DNA of 64,000 nt, taken from PALSA-612 sp963742925. GTDB taxonomy: Bacteria > Actinomycetota > Thermoleophilia > Gaiellales > Gaiellaceae. The DNA is taken from assembly GCA_963742925.1 (NCBI GenBank), contig CAVUNV010000006.1, positions 1 through 64,000 on the forward strand, read 5' to 3'. Position 1 is the stretch's first letter; each line of letters begins with the position of its first letter. Shown piece by piece: positions 40,349-48,339 of this stretch. A model generated the notes under the pieces. It saw nothing but the letters and a program-made list of their open reading frames with translations, had not been told where the DNA came from and did not search any database. A program made the position numbers and the translations under genes.

Positions 40349-40942
40349 GTGCGCCTCTACCACGTCCCGAACACGCGCTCGAACCGCGTTCTCTGGCTGC
40401 TGGAGGAGATCGGCGAGCCCTACGACCTGACGCTGATGACGGCCGACGAGCGGCGCGGCGAGGATCACGTCAGCCGCCACCCGCTCGGCCGCGTGCCGGT
40501 GGTCGAGGACGAGGAAGGGTTCATCTTCGAGTCGCTGGCGATCCTGCTGCACATCGCCGACCTGCATCCCGAGGCGGGCCTGATCCCGCCCGTGGGCAGC
40601 CACGACCGCGCGCTCGTCTACCAGTGGAGCGTGTTCGCGATGACGGAGCTCGAGCCGGCGGTGCTCGAGGTCCTCGTCGCCCGCCGCGACGAGGACAAGG
40701 AACGGCTCGAAGCCGCCGCCGAGGCCTTCCGGGACGCGGCCGCGGTGATCGAGGACGCGCTCGACGAGGGCGACTACCTCGTAGGCGGCCGGTTCACGGT
40801 CGCCGACCTGGTCTGCGGCGCAGTCCTGCTGTTCGGCCGCCGCTTCGAGCTGACCGAGGGGATGCCGAGGATCGCGGACTATCTGGAACGCCTGGAAGCC
40901 AGGCCGGCCCGCGAGCGGGCGACCGCCGTCGGCGCTAGCTGA
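40349..40942 (+). CDS. Glutathione S-transferase family protein
   Basis: The protein has 197 residues. The thioredoxin-fold half starts MRLYHVPNTRSNRVLWLLEE with Asn/Thr/Arg/Ser at the catalytic position, and GRVPVVEDEEGFIFESLAIL is the conserved cis-proline and substrate-binding segment. The helical half carries GRFTVADLVCGAVLLFG. This matches bacterial beta/theta-like GSTs. Actinobacteria usually lack glutathione and use mycothiol, so the co-substrate is uncertain. Confidence 0.85.
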   Translation: MRLYHVPNTRSNRVLWLLEEIGEPYDLTLMTADERRGEDHVSRHPLGRVPVVEDEEGFIFESLAILLHIADLHPEAGLIPPVGSHDRALVYQWSVFAMTELEPAVLEVLVARRDEDKERLEAAAEAFRDAAAVIEDALDEGDYLVGGRFTVADLVCGAVLLFGRRFELTEGMPRIADYLERLEARPARERATAVGAS

Positions 40943-41030
40943 GCTACACGCGCGAGAGAGGCCGCCGCCTTTACGTCATGGCCGAATTCGACGTCTTGCC
41001 CGGCCGCCCGAGAACAGGCACGCTGGCGAC

Positions 41031-41177
41031 GTGGAAGAGGAGCAAGGCATCTACCGAGGAGAGGTCAGAGCGATCATGCTCGCTCTCATCGAGCTCAGGG
41101 GCCGGGTCGACCGTATCCTTTGGTGTATGGAGGAAGACGACGGTGAAGAGGAAGAAGAGACTTTTCCAGACGCCTGA
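41031..41177 (+). CDS. Small acidic protein, 48 residues, before a DUF3800 gene
   Basis: GTG 41031 opens a 48-codon frame with a helical core (RGEVRAIMLALIELRGRVDR) and a very acidic tail (EEDDGEEEEETFPDA). It overlaps the next small gene by 35 bases in another frame. The frame reads more like protein than the longer overlapping alternative from 40978, which is Ser/Arg-rich. There is no strong ribosome site, so the call is tentative. An acidic partner to a basic neighbour could be antitoxin-like, but no family is recognised. Confidence 0.45.
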   Translation: MEEEQGIYRGEVRAIMLALIELRGRVDRILWCMEEDDGEEEEETFPDA

Positions 41178-41346
41178 GGAACGAGCTGAATGGATGCTCC
41201 GCTCTGAGGCAACCGATCGGATGCTCCAGGAGCGGATCGCGATGATCAAGGCGGAGCTGGAGGCGAAGGGACAGATCGTTCGCGACGTCGACTACTACGT
41301 CGCGCAGATCCAGGCCGAGCGAGCCGCCAAGGGCGAGCCCGCGTAG
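41143..41346 (+). CDS. Small basic helical protein, 67 residues
   Basis: GTG 41143 follows a GGAGG site by 9 bases. The protein begins with a basic stretch (KRKKRLFQTPEERAEWM) followed by a long charged helix (RMLQERIAMIKAELEAKGQI and VDYYVAQIQAERAAKG), probably a coiled coil. It has no signal peptide or membrane segment and no recognised family. It overlaps the preceding small ORF and precedes the DUF3800 gene by 33 bases, which suggests a three-gene unit. Confidence 0.55.
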   Translation: MKRKKRLFQTPEERAEWMLRSEATDRMLQERIAMIKAELEAKGQIVRDVDYYVAQIQAERAAKGEPA

Positions 41347-41379
41347 CTCGTTTCGGCGCCGGATGTCACGATCCGGCTG

Positions 41380-42102
41380 GTGCATCTCCTCTTCCTCGAC
41401 GAGAGCGGGCGGCTCGACCAGGGCACGAGCTTCGCGCTCGGCGGGATCGCGATCAGAGACACGGACTGGTCGCTGCTCCGCGACCTGTGGCAGGAGACGC
41501 TGCGCGGCGCGGGCTGGCCGCTCGATCGCGAGCTCAAGTGGCACGGGATCCGCACGGGCGAGGTGCCGCCGGCACTCGGCGACGCGGTCTACGCCGCGCT
41601 CGCCCGGGCGCCGGTCACCTGCTTCGTCTGCGTGCTCGACATCGAGCTCGGCCGGAGCGACGCGCCCGAGTTCTTCACGACCGCCGAGGAGACGTACGCG
41701 ACCGGGCTGATGTTCCTCGCCGAGCGCTTCCAGCACCACCTCCAGGCCGAGGACGACGTCGGGCTGATCGTCGTCGACAGCCGGCACCGCGAGGAGGACT
41801 CGCGCCTGCGCCGCTTCTTCTCCGACCTCCAGGCCGGGGGGACGCCGTACATGAAGCTCGGCCGGATCGTCGAGGGCCTCTTCCTCGGCCCGAGCCACTA
41901 CTCGATCGGCCTGCAATGCGCCGACCTCGTCGTCGCCGCGACCGCCGCCGCCGAGCGCGGCGTCGGCCAGGGCCGCGGCTATCTCCGCACGCTCGAGCCC
42001 AGGTTCGCACGCCACCCGTCCACCGGCTCGATCGACGGCGTCGGGCTCAAGCGCTTCCCCGAGCGCGAGCCCCGCGGGCGCGAGCACCATCGCCTGTTTT
42101 GA
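41380..42102 (+). CDS. DUF3800 family putative RNase-H-fold nuclease
   Basis: The protein has 240 residues. DUF3800 hallmarks are LLFLDESGRLDQG at the start (conserved Asp-Glu), DRELKWHGI (conserved Lys region), GLIVVDSRHREED (second acidic strand), and YSIGLQCADLVVAATAAAER (the conserved Gln-x-Ala-Asp motif). The family adopts an RNase-H-like fold and is often found in mobile or defence contexts. GTG 41380 was chosen because it puts the DESG motif at residue 7. It is the third gene of a small unit after two overlapping small ORFs. Confidence 0.8.
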   Translation: MHLLFLDESGRLDQGTSFALGGIAIRDTDWSLLRDLWQETLRGAGWPLDRELKWHGIRTGEVPPALGDAVYAALARAPVTCFVCVLDIELGRSDAPEFFTTAEETYATGLMFLAERFQHHLQAEDDVGLIVVDSRHREEDSRLRRFFSDLQAGGTPYMKLGRIVEGLFLGPSHYSIGLQCADLVVAATAAAERGVGQGRGYLRTLEPRFARHPSTGSIDGVGLKRFPEREPRGREHHRLF

Positions 42103-42114
42103 TCTACTTGAGCC

Positions 42115-42928
42115 ATGTCCGTCGCCGACCGTCGCGCCCGGTTCAGAGAGCTCCATGCCAGGGAGCAGCTGTTCGTCATGCCCAACCCCTGGGACATCGG
42201 CTCCGCCCGGCTGCTCGCGTCACTCGGCTTCGAGGCGCTCGCGACGACCAGCGCCGGGCTCGCCTGGTCGCTCGGCACGCTCGACCAGCGGGTGACCCGG
42301 GACCAGCTCGTCGCCCACGTGAGGAGCCTGGCGGCGTCCACCCAGCTCCCGCTCAACGTCGACAGCGAGCGCTGCTACCCGGACGATCCCGGTGGCATCG
42401 CCGAGACCGTGGCGCAGCTCGCGGACGCGGGCGCGGCGGGCTTCTCGATCGAGGACTACGATCCCGCCGCCGACCGGATCGACGACGTCGAGGTGGCCGC
42501 GGAGCGGGTCGCCGTGGCGGCGGAGGCCGCGCACGGCCTGTCCGATCCGCTCGTGCTCACCGGCCGCTGCGAGAACCACATCCGCGGGGTCGACGACCTC
42601 GACGACACGATCGCCCGCCTGATCGCCTACCGCGACGCGGGCGCCGACGTCGTGTACGCGCCGGGGCTGAGCTCGCTCCAGCAGATCGCCAGGGTCGTCG
42701 AGGCGGTCGGCGTGCCGGTGAACGTCCTCGCGCTGGCGAGCGGGCCGGCCGTGTCCGAGCTCGCGAGCGGCCGGCGTGCGCCGGGTCTCGACCGGCGGCG
42801 CCCTGGCCCGGGCGGCCTACGGAGCCCTGCTCGCCGCCGCTCGCGAGCTGCACGACGAGGGCACCTCGGGCTACGCGTCGCGCGCTCCGTCGAGCGACAC
42901 GCTCGAGGCCGCGCTCGAGAGCACGTAG
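42115..42928 (+). CDS. Isocitrate lyase/PEP mutase superfamily enzyme, one frameshift
   Basis: The protein is about 270 residues, a TIM-barrel enzyme of the branch that starts LFVMPNPWDIGSARLLASLG and FEALATTSAGLAWSLG. The metal site is NVDSERCYPD, followed by GFSIEDYDP and VLTGRCENHIRG. A frameshift near 42770 separates the last 50 residues (VRRVSTGGALARAAYGALLA and onward). Members cleave or form C-C or C-P bonds on oxaloacetate or phosphonopyruvate-like acids. The C-terminal end falls exactly where a stray AAA+ ATPase fragment begins, so the last few residues may not be native. Confidence 0.8.
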
Positions 42929-43030
42929 GTGATCTCGAGATTGGCGTAGCGGTCGTGCGCGTCCTTGACCTCGGCGCGTCGCCAGAAGAGCGCGTCGGCC
43001 TCGTCGAAGAGCAGCACCGGCCCCGCCCGC
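42922..43030 (-). pseudogene. Isolated Walker B fragment of an AAA+ ATPase
   Basis: The minus strand reads ERAGPVLLFDEADALFWRRA followed by EVKDAHDRYANLEITYV, which is the Walker B and following segment of membrane- or Cdc48-type AAA+ ATPases. There is no start, Walker A or C-terminus. It fills exactly the gap between the end of aldehyde dehydrogenase and the end of the PEP-mutase-family gene. It is a relic or an assembly join, not a gene. Confidence 0.75.
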
Positions 43031-44480
43031 TCAGCGCGGGTCGATGACGAGCAGCCGCTCCTCCGTCATGTCGCGGATCGCCCAGCGCATGCCCTCGCGG
43101 CCGTGGCCCGAGCGCTTCGCGCCGCCGTAGGGCATCTGGTCGACGCGGAACGTGTTCACGTCGTTGACGATCAGCGCGCCGACCTCGAGCCGCTCGAAGG
43201 CGCGGTTGATCACGCGGATGTCGTTCGTGAACAGCCCCGCCTGAAGGCCGTACGGCGTGCTGTTCGCGCGCTCGATCACCTCGTCGACGTCGTCGTAGCG
43301 TGGAGAGCACGACGATCGGCGCGAACGCCTCCTCGGCGCAGACCCGCAACTTCTCCGGGACGTCGACGAGCAGCGTCGGCGCGAGCACGGTTCCCTCCCG
43401 CGTGCCGCCGCAGAGGACGCGGCCACCCGCGGCGACCGCCTCGGCAACCAGCGCCTCGGCCTTCTCGGCCGCGGCCTCGTCGATCAGGCCGCCGACGACC
43501 GTCGACTCGTCGAGCGGGTTGCCCGTGCGCAGCTCGCCGATCCTCGCGAGCAGCTTCTCCTGCAGCGCGTCGGCGATCGAGCTGTGCGCGTAGAGGCGCT
43601 GGACGGAGATGCAGGCCTGCCCGGCGCGCAGGAAGCCGCCGAAGGCGCAGCGCTCCGCGACGTAGTCGAGATCCGCGTCGGGCTCGACGATCACGGCGCC
43701 GTTGCCGCCCAGCTCGAGCGTCACCCGCGGTGTGAAAGCGACCTTCTGCAGCCGCCAGCCGACCGCCGCGCTGCCGGTGAACGAGACCGCCTTCACGCGC
43801 TCGTCGCCCACCATCCGCTCGGCGAGCTCGGTGCGGCACGGGATCACGGTCACGGCCGCCGGCGGCGCGCCCGCCTCGAGCAGGATCTCGCCCATCGCGA
43901 GGGCCGAGAGCGGCGTCTTCGAGGCCGGCCGGACGATGCACGGGCAGCCGGCTGCGAGCGCCGGCCCCAGCTTGTGGGCGACGAGCAGGAGCGGCGCGTT
44001 GAACGGCGTGATCGCGAGCACGGTGCCGACCGGGAACCGCCGCGTCAGCCCGATCCGTCCCTCGCCGCGCGGCACGGCGTCGATCGGGACGAGCTCGCCC
44101 GTGGAGGCGCTCCGCCGCGCCTCCTCGCCGGCGATCTGCAGGATCTCCGCCGTCCGCTGCGCCTCGAAGCGCGTCTCCCAGACGGCGTTGCCCGTCTCGA
44201 GCGTCATCTGCCGCGCCAGCTCGTCCTCGCGCGAGCGTACGAGCGCGGCGGCCGCGATCAGGATCTCCGCGCGCCGGAACGGGGGCAGCGCGGCCACCTC
44301 GGCCTCGGCGGCGGCAGCCGAGGCGAGCGCCTGCTCGACCATCGCCTCGCCGGCCAGCCAGACACGCGCCGCCTCGCTCCCGTCGTAGGGGAAGATCACG
44401 GGCGCGCTCTCGGTTCCCGCCGTCGGCCGTCCCGCCAGGAGCAGCGACCGGGGCTCGGCGCGAACTGCGGTCTCGGTCAT
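43031..44480 (-). CDS. NAD(P)-dependent aldehyde dehydrogenase, one frameshift
   Basis: The protein is about 480 residues. Motifs include VGTVLAITPFNAPLLLVAHK, VKAVSFTGSAAVGWRLQ (cofactor binding), LELGGNGAVIVEPDADL (catalytic Glu region), FLRAGQACISVQRLYAHSSI (catalytic Cys), and PYGLQAGLFTNDIRVINRAF. A frameshift near 43300 splits off the C-terminal 90 residues. It belongs to the group of semialdehyde dehydrogenases, and its position at the end of a sugar-uptake and oxidation cluster suggests oxidation of a sugar-derived semialdehyde. The start ATG overlaps the TrmB stop by 4 bases. Confidence 0.88.
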
Positions 44481-45304
44481 CGTGGGGCCTCCTCGGGCTG
44501 GCTGGCGAGAATGATCGTCGGCAGGTCGGGATCGGCCTGCCACCAGCGGTCCCACTCGTCGAAGCCGATCGCGAGCTGGGCGCGCTGGAGAACGATGTCG
44601 TGGTGGAGATACTCCCGCGCAATCAGGGCCAGCACGGGGTTGCGCGTGCGGACGGCGCTCGCCTGGCCCTGGCGCGGGATGTGGGCGATCAGGGCCTCCT
44701 CGCGGTCGGCGACGACGGTCAGCATGCGCCCGCCGATCCGGTCGGTGACGATCTGCTGGTACGAGTGGACGAGCCACGAGCCCACGTCGAGCGGCTCGTC
44801 GGATCCGTAGAGCATCCCGAAGATGCGCGCGCCCCGTCCGTGCGCCGCGACGAGCGCATCCGACAGGTGCGCGAGGTCCTCGGCCCAGATCGAGATGGAG
44901 ATCTCCTTCGCCGCGTCGCCGACGATGTAGCGGCTGTTCTCGCGGATCGCGTCGAGCCCCGAGACGGTGAGCACCTCGCCGGCGGGCTCGAACGCCGCCA
45001 GCGCCGGGAGCGTGCTCTCGAGGAAGTTCATCGGCTCCTCGAACTCGTCGCGGAAGCGGCGGACGAGCTCCGGCGGCGAGATGCAGACGTACTGCGTGCC
45101 CGAGCCCGTTCGCACCGACTGCACGATCCCCTTCGAGGCGAGGCGCTCGAGCGTCGAGTACACCTTCGAGGACGGGATGCCCGCCGACTTCGACACCTCG
45201 TTGCCGTTCTGCGGCCCGTGGCGGAGCAGGCCCACGTAGATACGCGCCTCGTACAGCGACATGCCGAGAACGCGGAGGCGGTCGACGACGCCGTCGTCCA
45301 TCAC
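44477..45304 (-). CDS. TrmB-family sugar-responsive transcriptional regulator
   Basis: The protein has 275 residues. The N-terminal winged helix is TrmB-type: GMSLYEARIYVGLLRHGPQN, then SAGIPSSKVYSTLERLASKG. The C-terminal part carries the TrmB effector-binding fold with ISISIWAEDLAHLSDALVAA. TrmB regulators bind sugars directly and control ABC uptake systems. It lies between the ABC ATPase (3-base gap) and the aldehyde dehydrogenase (4-base overlap), so it is a cluster-internal regulator. Confidence 0.88.
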   Translation of the reverse strand: MMDDGVVDRLRVLGMSLYEARIYVGLLRHGPQNGNEVSKSAGIPSSKVYSTLERLASKGIVQSVRTGSGTQYVCISPPELVRRFRDEFEEPMNFLESTLPALAAFEPAGEVLTVSGLDAIRENSRYIVGDAAKEISISIWAEDLAHLSDALVAAHGRGARIFGMLYGSDEPLDVGSWLVHSYQQIVTDRIGGRMLTVVADREEALIAHIPRQGQASAVRTRNPVLALIAREYLHHDIVLQRAQLAIGFDEWDRWWQADPDLPTIILASQPEEAPR

Positions 45305-45307
45305 GTC

Positions 45308-46558
45308 TCAAGTCTCGCAGCAGGGCAGGGTCGCGCGCGACGCACCCGGCCGGGACTCGATCGCCTCTTCGGAATCGAGGTCGAAGAAGTGGAGCCGCCG
45401 AGTGTCGACTCGCATCTCGACATCCGCGCCGGCACGCGCCGTGGAGCCGATGCCGAACCGGCCGATCATCACGGTGCGCCGTGCGCGGGCCTCCGACTCG
45501 AGCTCGACGACGAGCGAGCTGTCGACGTCGGCGCGCACTTCGCGCACCTCCTGGGTGACCACCGGCGCGGCGTCGATCTCCACGTGGGCGAGGAGCTCCG
45601 ACCCGAGCAGCTCGGTCGTCACGACCTTGCCGCTGAGCTTGCCGTCGTGCGGCATGTCGCCCCCGAGCGCCGCATCCTCGATCTGCTCCGGACGGATGCC
45701 GAAGCCGATCGTCCTGCCGACATAGCTCTCGAGCGCCGGCCGTGCCCTGACGATCTCGGGCGGCACGGCCACCGCCTGGTCGCCGATGCGACAGACGAGA
45801 CCGCCGTCAGCCCGCTCGAGCACGGACTCGACGAGATTCATCTCCGGGCTGCCGATGAAGCTGGCGACGAACAGGTTGGCCGGCCGGTCGTAGAGCTGCT
45901 GCGGCGCCGCCACCTGCTGGAGCCGGCCCTTGCGCAGCACGGCGACGCGGTCGCCCATCGTCATGGCCTCGACCTGGTCGTGCGTCACGAAGATCGTCGT
46001 CGCACCCAGCTCGTGCTGGATCCGTGAGATCTCGGCGCGCATCTGGACGCGGAGCTTGGCGTCCAGGTTCGAGAGCGGCTCGTCCATCAGGAACACCTGC
46101 GGATCGCGCACGATCGCCCGGCCCATCGCGACCCGCTGGCGCTGGCCGCCCGAGAGCTGCGCGGGCTTGCGCTTCAGCTCGTCGGTGATGCCCAGGATCC
46201 GAGCCGCCTCGTCGACCCGCCGCCTGATCTCGTCGGGCGGCATCTTGCGCACCTTGAGCGCGAACGCGATGTTCTTGTAGACCGTCATGTGCGGGTAGAG
46301 CGCGTAGTTCTGGAAGACCATGGCGATGTCGCGCTTGCGCGGGTGCAGGCCGTTGACGACCGTCTCGCCGATCCGGATCTCTCCCTCGGTGATGTCCTCG
46401 AGCCCGGCGACCATGCGCAGCGCCGTCGTCTTCCCGCAGCCGGACGGGCCGACGAAGACCATGAACTCGCCGTCGTCGACGTCCAGCGAGAAGTCGTCGA
46501 GCGCCCGTGTCCCGTCGCGGTAGACCTTGCCGACCGCCGTGAAGGAGACGGTGGCCAC
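45308..46558 (-). CDS. ABC transporter ATP-binding protein, MalK/UgpC type
   Basis: The protein has 416 residues. ATPase motifs are FVGPSGCGKTTALRMVAGLE (Walker A), MVFQNYALYPHMTVYKNIAF (Q-loop), QLSGGQRQRVAMGRAIVRDP (signature), and VFLMDEPLSNLDAKLR (Walker B). The C-terminal third is the TOBE/regulatory domain typical of sugar importers (GFGIRPEQIEDAALGG), with an extended end of about 60 residues. GTG 46558 begins 2 bases after the permease stop. It energises the two permeases and the binding protein next door. Confidence 0.95.
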   Translation of the reverse strand: MATVSFTAVGKVYRDGTRALDDFSLDVDDGEFMVFVGPSGCGKTTALRMVAGLEDITEGEIRIGETVVNGLHPRKRDIAMVFQNYALYPHMTVYKNIAFALKVRKMPPDEIRRRVDEAARILGITDELKRKPAQLSGGQRQRVAMGRAIVRDPQVFLMDEPLSNLDAKLRVQMRAEISRIQHELGATTIFVTHDQVEAMTMGDRVAVLRKGRLQQVAAPQQLYDRPANLFVASFIGSPEMNLVESVLERADGGLVCRIGDQAVAVPPEIVRARPALESYVGRTIGFGIRPEQIEDAALGGDMPHDGKLSGKVVTTELLGSELLAHVEIDAAPVVTQEVREVRADVDSSLVVELESEARARRTVMIGRFGIGSTARAGADVEMRVDTRRLHFFDLDSEEAIESRPGASRATLPCCET

Positions 46559-46560
46559 GG

Positions 46561-47397
46561 CTACCGGACCGCCCCCGCGGTGATGCCCCGGACGATGTAA
46601 CGCTGGACGACGATCGAGAAGATCAACACCGGGATCACCGTCACGACCCCCACCGCGGCGGCGACGTTGAAGTTGATCGGGCTCTCGACCGTGAGCAGCG
46701 TCGAGGCGGCGATCGGGATCGTCTCCTTGTCCTGCGAGTTGATGATGTAGAGGCCGACGAGGAACTCGTTCCACACGAAGATGACACCGAAGGTCGCCGC
46801 GACCAGCATCCCCGGCCGGACCAGCGGGAGCAGCACGCGCAGGAGCACCTGCGGCCGCGTCAGGCCGTCCATCATCGCCGCCTCGTCGATCTCGCGCGGG
46901 ATCTCGTCGAAGAACCCGATCATGATCCAGACGACGAGCGGCAGCGAGAAGGCGATGTAGGGCAGGATCAGGCCGGTGTAGCTGTCCGTTTGCCCGATGT
47001 ACCTGATCATCAGGAAGATCGGGATGGCGACGGCGACCGGCGGCATGAACCGGAAGCTGAGGATGGTGGACGACCAGGTGTCGTTGCCCCGGAAGCGGAG
47101 CCTCGAGAACGCATACGCCGCCGGCACGCCCAGGGCGAGCGCGATCAGGGTCGAGATCCCGGTGACGATGATCGAGTTCTCCACGTAGGTGATGTAGTGG
47201 TTCTCGTGGATCACCTGCGAGTAGTTGTCCTTGATCGTCGCCCAGTCGAAGTGGAGCGAGGGCGGCACGTCGAAGGTCTGGAGCTGCGACTTGAACGACA
47301 GGATCAGGAGGTAGATGAAGGGCGCGAGCCCGAGCAGGCCGATCAGGACGAGGACGATGTAGGAGACGCCCCGCCCGAACGTGCGGCCGGAGATCAC
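46561..47397 (-). CDS. ABC sugar permease, MalG-like
   Basis: The protein has 278 residues and six membrane helices. The EAA loop that contacts the ATPase is PREIDEAAMMDGLTRPQVLL, followed by LPLVRPGMLVAATFG. GTG 47397 overlaps the previous permease stop by 4 bases (GTGA). It is the second membrane subunit of a carbohydrate uptake 1-type transporter. Confidence 0.94.
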   Translation of the reverse strand: MISGRTFGRGVSYIVLVLIGLLGLAPFIYLLILSFKSQLQTFDVPPSLHFDWATIKDNYSQVIHENHYITYVENSIIVTGISTLIALALGVPAAYAFSRLRFRGNDTWSSTILSFRFMPPVAVAIPIFLMIRYIGQTDSYTGLILPYIAFSLPLVVWIMIGFFDEIPREIDEAAMMDGLTRPQVLLRVLLPLVRPGMLVAATFGVIFVWNEFLVGLYIINSQDKETIPIAASTLLTVESPINFNVAAAVGVVTVIPVLIFSIVVQRYIVRGITAGAVR

Positions 47398-48320
47398 GCC
47401 GTCTCCACCCGTCGCACCTTGACCACCTTGAAGAGCACGGTGATTCCGATCGCCGCCGCGATCACCATCACGAAGGAGATCGCCGACGCGTAGCCGTAGT
47501 GCTGGAACTCGAAGCCGTTCTGGAACGCCTGGAACGAGAGCGTCGTCGTCGCGTTGACAGGGCCACCGTTCGTGAGCCCGTAGACGAGGTCGAAGGTGCG
47601 GAACGCATCGATAGCGCGGAAGACGGCGGCGAAGATGATCGCCGGCATGAGCAGCGGCAGGGTCAGGTAGTACGTCCGCTGGAACCAGTTGGCGCCGTCC
47701 ACCGAACCGGCCTCGAACACCTCCTGCGGCAGGGCCTGCAGCCGCGCGTAGACGATCACGAACACGAACGGCGTCCATTGCCACGAGTCGACGACCACGA
47801 GCGTCCATAGCGCCACGTTCGGGTCCGACAGCCAGCCGACGTAGCCGAGGCCGAGCTTGACGCCGAGCCAGTTCAGGAGCCCCCACTCCGGGTTGAGCAG
47901 TGCCCGCCACATCAGCCCGACGACGATCGGGGTGAGCAGCATCGGCAGGATGAGGATCCCGCGGACGATCGCCCCGCCCCGGAGCTGCTGGTTGAAGAAG
48001 AGCGCCAGCGCCGTCCCGAGCACGACCTGGATGGTCACCCCGACCGCGGTCAGGAGCACCGTGTTCTCGACGACCGTCCAGAAGTCGCTCGAATGGATGA
48101 GCTGGCTGTAGTTCTGGAGACCGACCCAGCGCCACGTGTCGGCCCGCGTGTTGTAGTCCTCGAACGACCGCAGCAGGCTCAGGATCAGCGGGAAGATCGA
48201 GAACGCGATCAGGTAGAGCGCACACGGACCGAGAAGCAGCAGGGCCTCGCCCCGCCTCTGCGTGGGAAGGCGGGCCCTGCTGCCTCGATTACGTCTAGCG
48301 TCGTCTGCGACGGCAGCCAC
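47394..48320 (-). CDS. ABC sugar permease, MalF-like
   Basis: The protein has 308 residues with a basic cytosolic N-terminus and six helices beginning LLLLGPCALYLIAFSIFPLI. The EAA loop is LPQEVFEAGSVDGANWFQRT, followed by LPLLMPAIIF. It pairs with the overlapping MalG-like subunit. GTG 48320 lies 20 bases after the binding-protein stop, with a run suggestive of one operon. Confidence 0.94.
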   Translation of the reverse strand: MAAVADDARRNRGSRARLPTQRRGEALLLLGPCALYLIAFSIFPLILSLLRSFEDYNTRADTWRWVGLQNYSQLIHSSDFWTVVENTVLLTAVGVTIQVVLGTALALFFNQQLRGGAIVRGILILPMLLTPIVVGLMWRALLNPEWGLLNWLGVKLGLGYVGWLSDPNVALWTLVVVDSWQWTPFVFVIVYARLQALPQEVFEAGSVDGANWFQRTYYLTLPLLMPAIIFAAVFRAIDAFRTFDLVYGLTNGGPVNATTTLSFQAFQNGFEFQHYGYASAISFVMVIAAAIGITVLFKVVKVRRVETA

Positions 48321-48339
48321 GGATAGCTCTCGCGCGGGA

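Noticed and set aside
40978..41142. Longer start for the small basic protein at ATG 40978
   Set aside because: The added residues are Ser/Arg-rich low complexity, and a good GGAGG site precedes GTG 41143.
41487..42932. 481-codon frame overlapping DUF3800 and the PEP-mutase gene
   Set aside because: It is Arg/Pro/Gly-rich and out of frame with two recognisable families.
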